A stretch of DNA of 64,000 bases from Sinotaia quadrata (Eukaryota > Mollusca > Gastropoda > Architaenioglossa > Viviparidae), in contig CM054177.1 of the NCBI GenBank assembly GCA_028829895.1, forward strand, positions 45,651,164 to 45,715,163. Reading direction: 5' to 3'. Of the stretch, positions 38,256 to 48,315 are shown piece by piece. How positions within the stretch are numbered: position 1 is the first letter of the stretch; every line of letters starts with the position of its first letter. The translations under genes were made by a program, and so were the position numbers. The notes beneath the pieces are model-generated. The model ran no database searches. It was not told where the DNA came from and worked only from the letters and a program-made list of their open reading frames with translations.

Positions 38256-38559
38256 TGTGACAATTAATGTTGTTCATAATTTGAGGCAAGCAGTGGATGG
38301 GGCGGGGGAAGTAGGAAAACTGTTTTCTTAACAGAATGAAAGTGCTTTTACCAACACTTTCCAAAACATTTTTGATTTTTATCGAGATCCCCCAACGCCC
38401 TTAAAAATAATCACTACAAAAATGAGTAACTCATGAAGTGAGTATTTAAAAAGTATTTCAGAAACATATTTTGATTTAAGCGTTATTACAGTGTTTACCA
38501 TGAAATTCAATTCCCGTTGTTTGGCTGCGACACGTATCTCCTTCCACCAACGGCGTTTT

Positions 38560-38985
38560 ATTTATTATTTTGTTGATAATTTTTACCTGGATTGATAGCT
38601 AATGATTTCACTCGTGCTATTTGTGATAGTAAAATTATTTTGTTGATAATTTTTACGTGGATTGATAGCTAATGATTTCACTCGTGCTATTTGTGATAGT
38701 AAAATTATTTTGTTGATAATTTTTACGTGGATTGATAGCTAATGATTTCACTTGTGCTATTTGTGATAGTAAAATTATTTTGTTGATAATTTTTACGTGG
38801 ATTGATAGCTAATGATTTCACTCGTGCTATTTCTGATAGTAAAATTATTTTGTTGATAATTTTTACGTGGATTGATAGCTAATGATTTCACTCGTGCTAT
38901 TTGTGATAGTAAAATTATTTTGTTGATAATTTTTACGTGGATTGATAGCTAATGATTTCACTCGTGCTATTTGTGATAGTAAAAT
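38560..38985. repeat. 70-bp minisatellite, six units
   Basis: TGTTGATAATTTTTACGTGG then ATTGATAGCTAATGATTTCA, repeated exactly every 70 bp from 38571. Units differ by at most one or two bases, so the array is young. Confidence 0.97.
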
Positions 38986-39384
38986 ACAAAGTGTCTCGTC
39001 TCGACTCGTCTTATGCTATACTCTATTCTTTTCCGGATTTAAAAACACCAACGAAAGGACTCATGCAGAGACCAAGGGCAGACAATCTTTGATTGAGTTC
39101 TCGAAGTGGCAGTTCAGAGAATGACGCAGGAAATAAATCATATTTCGACCCGCGCTGAAGCGTAATAAATTTAATTGATAACAGCTCTTCCAGATGTTAA
39201 TGTCCGGGTGACAAAGACACAAAATAAATTCACTACACCACAGTTTTGTTCGCTGGTTTAAATTGCAGGGAGCCTTGTAAATACGTGTGGTCGATTGGAG
39301 AAACTTGGTAGTATTGCGTTTGTTACGGGTTGCTAACTTTAACTTACCAAACTTTTCTGGCAGAGTGAGCTGAAATATATCTCT

Positions 39385-39915
39385 TTTCTTTATGAGGCGA
39401 CCTTTAATCCCAACTGCATTCCTTAGCAAGGCGACCTTTAATCCCCAACTCATTCCTTTCAAGGCGACCTTTAACCCCAACTGCATTCCTTAGCAAGGCG
39501 ACCTTTAATCCCCAACTCATTCCTTTCAAGGCGACCATTAACTCCCCAATGCATTCCTTAGCAAGGCGATCTTAAGCACTCCATTGCATTTCTTAGCAAA
39601 GTGACCTTTAGCACTCAACTGCGTTCCTTAGCAAGGTGACCTTAGTACTCGACTGCATTCCTTAGCAAGGTGACCTTTAGCACTCAACTGCATTCCTTAG
39701 CAAGGTGACCTTAGTACTCGACTGCATTCCTTAGCAAGGTGACCTTTAGCACTCAACTGCATTCCTTAGCAAGGTGACCTTAGTACTCGACTGCATTCCT
39801 TAGCAAGGTGACCTTTAGCACTCAACTGCATTCCTTAGATAAGCGATCTTAGTCAACTGCATTCCATTGCAATTTTACCTTTAGTACTCAACTATATACC
39901 TTAGCAAGGTGACCT
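39385..39915. repeat. GCATTCCTTAGCAAGGTGAC minisatellite
   Basis: About fifteen units of 35-37 bp, with a 72-bp higher-order period in the middle (ACCTTTAGCACTCAACT alternating with ACCTTAGTACTCGACT). The last unit runs directly into the outer end of the left arm of the complete foldback element. Confidence 0.93.
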
Positions 39916-42232
39916 TTGTGTCACTTAGTTAAAGAAAATTATTATTAATTATTAATCTTTCATAACTAATTACAAGTGATTAGAATCTTAATTTATTTTA
40001 TTAATGCGAAACCAGCAGACACCACTCGTCTTTCTCGCTTGGAAGATATACGGGTGCGTAAATGTTTTATGTCTTCCACAACGTTAAAGATAAATATTTA
40101 CTGTCTCACAATGTTCCATAGGTGGAAAACTTCTTACTAAAGGAGAATACAAATCCAACTTGAATCTGTATTTGGCAAGCCCCCATCCACCCTCTTTCTT
40201 CTCCAACATAAGATTAACCGTATGCATAAGAAGGTCAATAAATTTAACAATACATTTATTAAATCAACAATCAAATATATAAATGACAAATACAATGAAA
40301 TTGATTACTTGACATAGATATTTCTATGAACCCACATTCCAATAATTTTATGATTACAGTCTTTTGCATAAAATACAATTCAACAATAGAGTCATTACAA
40401 ATCACAGAACAGAAATGGTGTTATTAGAGATAAGCAGTAATAGTCTTTATGTAACCTGATTCAGCGCAGTCTTAATAGTCCTTCGTACATTTTGCCACAG
40501 TGTCACAAATTACACTTCAGTTCAATTTCCACGTTTCTGTGCATTGAAACAGAATTCACCATTCATTCTCCCAAAGTCAATCTTGGCTTTTTTTCCACCT
40601 TATCAATTCATTGAAGCAGAATGGCAATTGTAGTAATCCTAAACTGACCAGCGATGGGCATGATCCTGTGGTGGAGTAAATTTGCCTATTCCTATTTTCA
40701 AACTTAATTGTTATATAAATTGTTAAATTGTTGAAGTGACCCGACCTTGGGCACTCCTTATGATGGTAGTTTTGTGTCAGAGTTGGAGTAAACAAATCGA
40801 GATGAGAATACGCTAGAAATTGCTGATGCAATCCAAATCAGTTCCAACTAGATGAGTATTTTATTATCCAATGGATAAGATTTATGAGAACGAGACCAGC
40901 TAATGGGTTGAGATCAAAAGTTTTTCTGCTGCAGAGAATTCTGTTGTCTAACCACTTGAATTTGGTGTGGCAACAAGTCCAGTCACGAAAGGCAGCCATT
41001 AGCTTCATGGTGAGTTAGATTATTGATTCAGAGAGAAATAAATATTTTGTGCATTTTTGCTACTGATATGTTATACTTGCGTTTTATGTAGAGATATGTG
41101 AGTAGACTATTATTTCTACAAATTGTGAACTATGATGCTTTTATGTATTATGCTAAACACTTGACATTGTTTCTAGTGAACTCACTCATAAAACTATTAT
41201 GTTGTATGCATGCAACAGGCTAATAAATACTATTGCAAAAAACTGTAAGTTGGACTTGAATATAAGAAAGAAAGGGAGTTAAAAATAAATAAACTGGAAG
41301 CTTAGTGTTTGTCCCCTGATTATATTTATATGAAGAAGAAGCCTCTCATTGTTTATTTGAAGCTCCTGGTTCACCGATTATAAACTGCTACAACCATAGC
41401 AGACACAAGAAGTATCTACTACAATGTGTAAGTATAAGGGATACACTGCACTCTATTAATGTATGGTGGCAAAGTATGATAACTACATGAGCAATTTCTG
41501 GTACAGAGCATCAGAATAGAGAGAGAATAGCAGTGAATCAGTGTTCTACAATGTGAGGAGGGAATCAGGTGGAATTGACATTAGTAATGAGAACAATAAA
41601 CTTATGATTTTGTTACAAAAAGCATATGAAAGACTATGGAGACAGTGCCTAAACCAGATTATGTACAAACTATTATTGCTTATCTCTAATAACTCCATTT
41701 CTTTTCTCTGATAAGAATATTCCAGTGATTCGTATTGACACTAAATTGTTGAATTGTGTTTTAGGATATAAGATTGTATAGATATTAAAATTATTCGAAC
41801 ATGATTTCATGGAAATATTGATGTCAAGTCATCTTTTTCATTGTATTTGTTATATGTATGTTTGATTGTGGATTTAATAACTTTATTGTTAAATTTATTG
41901 AACTTCTTGTACATATTGATAAACTTATGTTGGAGAAGAAACTGGGTGGATGGGAGCTCGCTAAATATAGATTAAAGACATATTTGTCTTCTCCTTTAGT
42001 AAAAGATTTCCACCTATGGAAATATTGTGTGGCGGTAAATGTTTGTCTTTAATGTTGTGGAAGAGAGAAATCGTTTACAAGTCCCGCATATCCGCCAGGT
42101 GAGAGAGACAAGTGGTGTCTTCTAGAGAATTATTAATAACATAAATTAAGATTCTCATCACTTGTAATTAGTTATGGGTGATTAATTAATAATAATTGTA
42201 ACCATTAACTAGGTGGCATTGGCGTCACAGAT
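39915..42232. mobile_element. complete foldback (long-inverted-repeat) transposable element
   Basis: The left arm (about 39915-40450) and right arm (about 41690-42232) are inverted copies of each other. TAACTAATTACAAGTGATTA, TTCCATAGGTGGAAAAC and TTACTAAAGGAGAA on the left correspond in reverse complement to TTCTCCTTTAGTAA, TTCCACCTATGGAAATA and TCACTTGTAATTAGTTATG on the right. Between them lie the core (40665-40990) and the segment at 41370-41510 shared with copy 1. No long open frame or transposase motif is present, so it is probably non-autonomous. Superfamily, exact termini and target-site duplication could not be fixed; homology outside the obvious arm suggests an end near CTGTGACGCC. 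Confidence 0.8.
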
Positions 42233-42261
42233 CCTTATCTCTATCTGCATTAAAGAAAACG

Positions 42262-42455
42262 AAAACAATAAAAACCAAATCTGAATAGACTCTATTAAAA
42301 CGAAATCTGAAATAGACTATATTAAAACGAAATCTGAAATAGACTCTATTAAGACCATACCCGTATAGACATTAAAACAAAATCTGAAATAGACTATATT
42401 AAAACCAATCTGAAGTAGACTATATTAAAACCAAACCTAAAATGGACTATTTTTT
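42262..42455. repeat. 27-bp minisatellite AAATCTGAAATAGACTATAT
   Basis: Six to seven units of AAAACGAAATCTGAAATAGA plus CTATATT. It starts about 30 bp after the right end of the foldback element. The same monomer and the same preceding sequence (AACAATAAAAACCAAATCTG type) occur at 47.54-47.82 kb. Confidence 0.9.
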
Positions 42456-43054
42456 CTACACTGATTGTTGCTTACTGACATTGCTACACTGAAATACTCG
42501 GAAGACCCTTCATTGTGTGATTATAGAAAATAAATCGACTTAAAAGCTAAAGTATTTTTCTTCTTTTACTTCAAGCCCACTCATTCTTTAACTAGTTCTA
42601 CGGCTACGACCCATTTAAATCACTTCACAATAGCTTAAATATAATCTCGAGACTGTATGTCTGGTCAAACAGCAAGGTTGTCAGAAACAAACGGTGCTTT
42701 GAAGAAAACTTGCCACTTTCATTATCAGGTGTTCCTGCTTTCGAAAAGAAAACAGTCAACTTTTGTCAGGCGCAACCTGTCAGTTTTTCAACTTGTCACA
42801 ATGAAGTTCGTGGAGCGAGCTAATAAAAAAGTGAAGTTTAGAAAGAAACGACTTTAATGCCTCGGAACTATTTCAATCACTTAAATTTATTTCTTGTGTA
42901 TGTACCTGACAAATGGGTAGAGATAATTACACGTACGAACTTACATGACTTTACTGTCGGAGGTTGTGCGTTGATTCTGTTCAAGGGGAAGAGTGAAGAG
43001 GTGGTACAACGTTGATTTTTTCTATCCGGCACAATGAGTAAACTGATATTTCTT

Positions 43055-44135
43055 TCCGGCACAGTTCATTCAAGTGGTTACAACATTCCTATTTCTGTTC
43101 GGCACATTGTAATGAAGCTGTTAGAACACTGCATTTTTAATCCAGCATAATTGAATGAAGTTGTTTACAGCACTGATATTTCTATTCAGTATAATACAAC
43201 ACTGATATTGTTATCCGGTACAAGAAAGTGAAGTGGTTATAGTACTGATGTTTCTGTCCAGCACAATAATGAAGTGGTTACAGCGTTGATATTTGTATCT
43301 GGCACAATCTATTGATGTGATTACAGTACTGATATTTTTCTATCCGGCACAACACAATGAAGCTATTACAATACTGATATTTTTATCCGGCACATTTAAA
43401 ATGAAGTGGTTGCAACACTGATATTTCTATCCGGCACAACATAGTGAAGTAGTTACAGCACTTATTCATGAAGTGCTTACAATGTTGATATTTGTATCTG
43501 GTGCAAATTGGTCACAATACTGATATTTTTGCCCATCACAATACAGTGGAGTGGTCAAAACACTGATATTTTTGCCCAGCACAGTGTCTATTACAATCTA
43601 ATGAAGTGGTTACCATGCTGATATTTTTATCATTCACAATCCATTAAAGGAAGTCTCACTTTGTCAAGTGATAGTGTAGAAGTAGTAGCGACATGGATAT
43701 TTCTGCCTGGCACAAATAAAGCGAAGTGCTTACATCATTCATCACGTGTCTTCTACGCAGTATTATCAATCGTTACATCATTCATTATGTGTCTTTACAC
43801 TGTTATTAAGTGGTTACATCAGTCATCAGTTGGTCTTTCATACGCATTATAATGTGGTTACAACCTTAATCATTTATCTTCTATACATAATTATTAAATA
43901 GTTGCATTATTCATTTGTCTTTTGTGCAGTTTTATTACGTGGCTACTTAATGCAGTGTTACAGAGTAGTCTCACTATCCATCATTTATCTTCCTTATATA
44001 TTATTAAGTGGTTACATCATTAATCACTTGTCTACTCTACAGTACTTTTAAGTGGTTGCATCATTAATTATATCTTCTGTACGGTATTATTAAGTGGTTA
44101 CAGTGGTAATGTTACTGTCCCATAGAGTTTAGTGA
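43055..44135. repeat. degenerate CTGATATTTCTATCCGGCAC repeat
   Basis: From 43060 to 43640 about ten diverged units of 45-60 bp combine GAAGTGGTTACARCACTGAT and TTTCTATCCGGCACAA. From 43720 to 44130 a related form repeats TTAAGTGGTTACATCATTCA and TGTCTTCTACGCAGTA. Confidence 0.75.
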
Positions 44136-44340
44136 AGTGTTATAGAGCAATGAGTGGGTTTAACGTGTACTTTATTCTACTGGGACAATTCAGGGTTTAA
44201 TTCACCAAAGTTAAACATGTACGTGTATTCCAAGTGATAATCCACACATTTTAAAATAATTGTTTGGTTTAGCTCCACTCTGATATTGGATGATTTCACG
44301 CCAAAATGCAATGAAGCATAAGAATGTTGACTGTTGTGAT

Positions 44341-44520
44341 GTGACACTCTAAGACACAAAACTTTCCAATAGTAATAACATTTACAGTTCATGACGTGAC
44401 ACTCTAAGACACAAAACCTTCCAATAGTAATAACATTTACAGTTCATGACGTGACACTCTCAAAACCTTCCAATAGTAATAACATTTACAGTTCATGACG
44501 TGACACTCTTCTAAGACGCA
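44341..44520. repeat. 55-bp minisatellite
   Basis: GTGACACTCTAAGACACAAA followed by CCTTCCAATAGTAATAACAT at 44341, 44396 and 44451. The third unit is shortened to 49 bp. Confidence 0.92.
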
Positions 44521-45320
44521 AGATTTTCCTATGGTAATAGCATTTACAGTGTTGGTGAGGTAACAGTCGAAGAGAAGATTTTACAAGGGTAAAATAAATT
44601 TACATTTTAGAAACGAATCCGCACTAAATTTATTGAAGAGCCTTTTGAATGCATTTAAATTCCTGCTGGTAAAATATTAGTGCAAATGAGGTCACAGCTT
44701 GCTAAGTATTTCTTGATACTTTTTATCGACCACTATTAACAAGCTTAGAAAAAGACTTCATCGTTTTCTTACTGAATATGTTTGAATTGCAACGCTGAAA
44801 GAAATAAAATTAAATAATATCTTACAACAAAATCTCCGCTGACTTTTATTTTTACGTATAAAACCAGCAATAAATTCAGTTGAATAATATATATATATAG
44901 TGGTACAGACTCAACAGTAGTTACATTAGCAATAACTGTTAGGCACTAAATTCAAATACTATGAATGCACAATGTTCAGAATTTAGGCCACCGATTTAAA
45001 CCTGCATGCAACATAAAACACTTTCTGAAACAAATTCAACCGAAAATCATCAATTGATCAGATTGAATATTAAATCTCGAATGCTTAATTCTTGCATCGA
45101 TAACATGATCACGAGTAGCGTCCCATAATCCGAATTAATCACTATGGTAACACGAACGCTCAAAACGGAAACAGATGTCGCTAAGTGTCTGATCGATTCA
45201 CTGAGTATATCGGCTAGGAAAGCAAGGAAACTTTTGATTACGACAGTTTGACGTATTGATCATTTTAGAAAACGTAAAGAAATTTATTCACACGTTGATG
45301 ATGGTATCTCTAATTCTTTT

Positions 45321-45535
45321 GTGTCCATTTTCATTTTATACTGATAGAGAGAGTACAAAGCTACGTCAGCAATAATTGCCACGACCGTAAATCAGATTAA
45401 ACGAAGAAACTTACAAAATAATTCTTTTGATAAGTGTCCATTTTCATTTTATACTGATAGAGAGAGTACAAAGCTACGTCAGCAATAATTGCCACGACCG
45501 TAAATCAGATTAAACCAACAAACTTACAAAAGCAT
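45321..45535. repeat. about 113-bp duplication
   Basis: GTGTCCATTTTCATTTTATA through GCCACGACCGTAAATCAGAT occurs at 45321 and again at 45434 with few differences. Confidence 0.92.
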
Positions 45536-45924
45536 ATATTTACATACTATGTACAGTTATTACTGAGAGGGAGAGAGAAAGAAAAAGAGAGAAAACCCTA
45601 TGTCAGCAATAATCGTTAGTCTTGTGACAGATATATTCAGTAAATTCCGTGAAAGACATTTACAAGAATTATTACTGGTAGAGTGCGAGAGGTACGACAG
45701 CTATATTAGCAATACTTGTCAGACAACTTAATGACAGATATTATGTAATGCATATGAAAGAATGTATTAAATTACATCATAGAGCAAAGTATGTATTAAA
45801 TTACATCATAGAGCGAATAATCATAATGATGTATCAGGCATTTAGGTCATTTATGTAAAATATATTAAAGAGTTGGAACCACCACCACCACCCCAATAAT
45901 GGTAAAGTACTAGAGCACAGATTA

Positions 45925-46385
45925 CAGATCAATATTTATTAGGCATTAAAACTACGTTTTATTAGCGTATCAATATTTATTAGTTTTATTTTATTAGTTT
46001 TAATTTATTTACAGTATATTTGATAACAGTATCAATGTTTATGAGGATTTAAAGTACGTTTCATTACAGTATAAATGTTTATTAAGTATTTACAGTATGT
46101 TTGATAACAGTGTCAATGTTTATTAGATATTTAGAGTACGTTTGATTACAGTATCAATTTTTATTAGGCATTTACAGTGTGTTTGATAACAGTATCAATG
46201 TTTATTAGGCATTTAGAGTACGTTTGATTATAGTATCAATATTTATTATTAGGCACTTACAGTACATTTGATTTCAGTATCACTGTTTATTATGGACCTC
46301 TACTACGTTTGATTTCAGTATCATGTTTATTATATACTTATAGCACGTTTGATCGCCATTATCAGAATTTATTAGACATTTAACT
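45925..46385. repeat. about 41-bp minisatellite
   Basis: Roughly ten units of GATAACAGTATCAATGTTTA plus TTAGGCATTTACAGTACGTTT, moderately diverged. Confidence 0.88.
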
Positions 46386-46539
46386 ATTATGATAATAAAA
46401 TTCTATCAAAGGATGTGTACATTTCTGTGTATATTTTTTGATGTGTTGGAATAATCATGTCACTATACACGGGGCGTAAAGGTCGAGAATTTAGAGACAA
46501 TGACTATACACAATTCTAGTTACACGAACGAACTGGTGA

Positions 46540-47080
46540 CATCAACATCTGTATGCACATGACGTAATGGTAGAAGATTAGTACATGAACAAACATGTGA
46601 CATCAATATCTGTATGCACATGACGTAATGGTAGAAGATTAGTACATGAACAAACATGTGACATCAATATCTGTATGCACATGACGTAATGGTAGAAGAT
46701 TAGTACATGAACAAACATGTGACATCAATATCTGTATGCACATGACGTAATGGTAGAAGATTAGTACATGAACAAACATGTGACATCAATATCTGTATGC
46801 ACATGACGTAATGGTAGAAGATTAGTACATGAACAAACATGTGACATCAATATCTGTATGCGCTTGACGTAATGGTAGAAGATTAGTACATGAACAAACA
46901 TGTGACATCAATATATGTATGCGCTTGACATAATGGTAGAAGATTAGTACATGAACAAACATGTGACATCAATATCTGTATGCGCTTGACGTAATGGTAG
47001 AAGATTAGTACATGAACAAACATGTGACATCAATATCTGTATGCACTTGACGTAATGGTAGAAGATTTAGTTACAGACAG
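46540..47080. repeat. 61-bp minisatellite, 8-9 units
   Basis: GACGTAATGGTAGAAGATTA at 46561 and 46622 and every 61 bp after that, followed by GTACATGAACAAACATGTGA. The first units read GCACATGACG and later ones GCGCTTGACG, so variants are ordered along the array. Confidence 0.97.
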
Positions 47081-47261
47081 TAATTATACGAAATTCTGGC
47101 CAGAAGTCAGTACTTCTGACAACATCTATGTATTCACTTTGTCGATATGCAAGATTTGATGCTAGATGATTCAGTAAGATAAAATATTTATTCGAAATTA
47201 TGGTTATTTACTATTTAGTGACGTCATTGTTTAGATCTGCAGGGTGTAGTGGTTGAGGGTA

Positions 47262-47515
47262 TAGATGGTTACTTTTACTTTGTCGAAATGATGTATGCAC
47301 AGTGATGGGTAAAGTTGGTTACTTTTACTTTGTCGAAATGATGTATGCACAGTTATGGGTAAAGTTGGTTACTTTTACTTTGTCGAAATGATGTATGCAC
47401 AGTGATGGGTAAAGTTGGTTACTTTTACTTTGTCGAAATGATGTATGCCCAGTGATGGGTATAGTTAGTTACTTTTACTTTGTCGAAATGATGTATGCCC
47501 AGTGATGGGTAAGAG
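47262..47515. repeat. 50-bp minisatellite, five units
   Basis: GGTTACTTTTACTTTGTCGA plus AATGATGTATGCACAGTGAT, with starts every 50 bp from about 47269. Confidence 0.96.
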
Positions 47516-47534
47516 CCTTACCTTTGTTTGCATT

Positions 47535-47820
47535 TAAAACAACAAAAACAATAAAAGCAAATTTGAATAGACACTATTTAAACCAAACCTGAATAGACTG
47601 TTTTAAGTTGAAATCTGAAATAGGACAATATTAAAATCAAATCTGAAATAGACAATATTAAAATCTAATCTGAAACAGTATTAAAACTAAATCTGAAATA
47701 GACAATATTAAAATCTAATCTGAAATAGTATTAAAACTAAATCCGAAATAAACAATATTAAAATCTAATCTGAAATAGTATTGAAACTAAATCCGAAATA
47801 GACAGTATTAACCAAATCCA
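47535..47820. repeat. AAATCTGAAATAGACAATAT minisatellite, second locus
   Basis: The same monomer family as at 42.26-42.46 kb, including the preceding GCATTTAAAACAACAAAAAC-like stretch. Units of 27 bp are mixed with shorter forms lacking GACAATA. Confidence 0.9.
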
Positions 47821-47920
47821 TGGGATTAAGCTCTATCTTGGCATAGTATACCTAGGTCTTTTGTGCACATTTGCCAACTTCTCTCTCTCTCCCCAGGTGT
47901 AATCTATCTATCTATCTGGA
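47817..47920 (+). mobile_element. dispersed repeat with ATCT tail, second copy
   Basis: Matches 33876-33970: GGGATTAAGCTCTATCTTGG, TTTTGTGCACATTTGCCAAC, CCCCAGGTGTAATCTATC and a short ATCT run. Here it sits directly behind the AAATCTGAAATAGA array, suggesting that array, flank and tetranucleotide tail are parts of one element. Confidence 0.6.
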
Positions 47921-48211
47921 TTTGAATTTCACAGAAAACATGACGTATAGATACTATATTGCCCTTGCTCTTGAATGAGAACTATAACGCTTCGCTTACC
48001 TTGAATGAAACAAGCCTGCCCAGAGTGCTATAGATATTTACCAATATACTCATTAAGTCCCATTTAGCGTAGTCACGTGGTTACTTTGTGGCTTTCATTC
48101 TTGACCAAGGATGCACATCTTTGTGCCCGGCATAGCTCGAATTATTTTGTATGAGTTTGTAAAATGTAATCGTCCAAATATCAAGTATTTTTTGTTCTCA
48201 ATTGGTTTCAG

Positions 48212-48315
48212 GATCTTACAAGACAAGCTGAACGCTGCCATCATGACAGAAAACAAACTGGTACCGACCTAAGGGTCCGTGACGTCATCAGATTCAAGAC
48301 TAAAGTGCAGACATC
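48212..48315 (+). other. 5' UTR part of the 500-aa gene's exon, with a short upstream ORF
   Basis: A pyrimidine-rich tract ending TTGGTTTCAG (AG at 48210-48211) is a good splice acceptor, so the coding exon probably begins at 48212. A 9-codon upstream ORF starts with ATG at 48243 and stops at 48270-48272. A TAA in frame with the main ATG at 48301-48303 fixes the main start at 48316. The upstream exon was not located with certainty; the donor at 23281 is one candidate. Confidence 0.6.

Noticed and set aside
38560..38985. Regular repeats considered as a CRISPR array
   Set aside because: Units are strictly head-to-tail without unique spacers, in a eukaryotic context with no cas genes. The same applies to the 61-bp and 63-bp arrays.
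39061..39486. Minus-strand frame of 141 codons
   Set aside because: Its N-terminal part is translated from the GCATTCCTTAGCAAGG minisatellite and the remainder has no recognisable domain.
40577..40831. Similar minus-strand frames in foldback cores at 40.6 kb and 7.9 kb (HQQFLAYS, HKECP) as a conserved element protein
   Set aside because: The similarity follows from DNA homology between copies; frames are short, the other copies do not keep them open, and no transposase motif is present.
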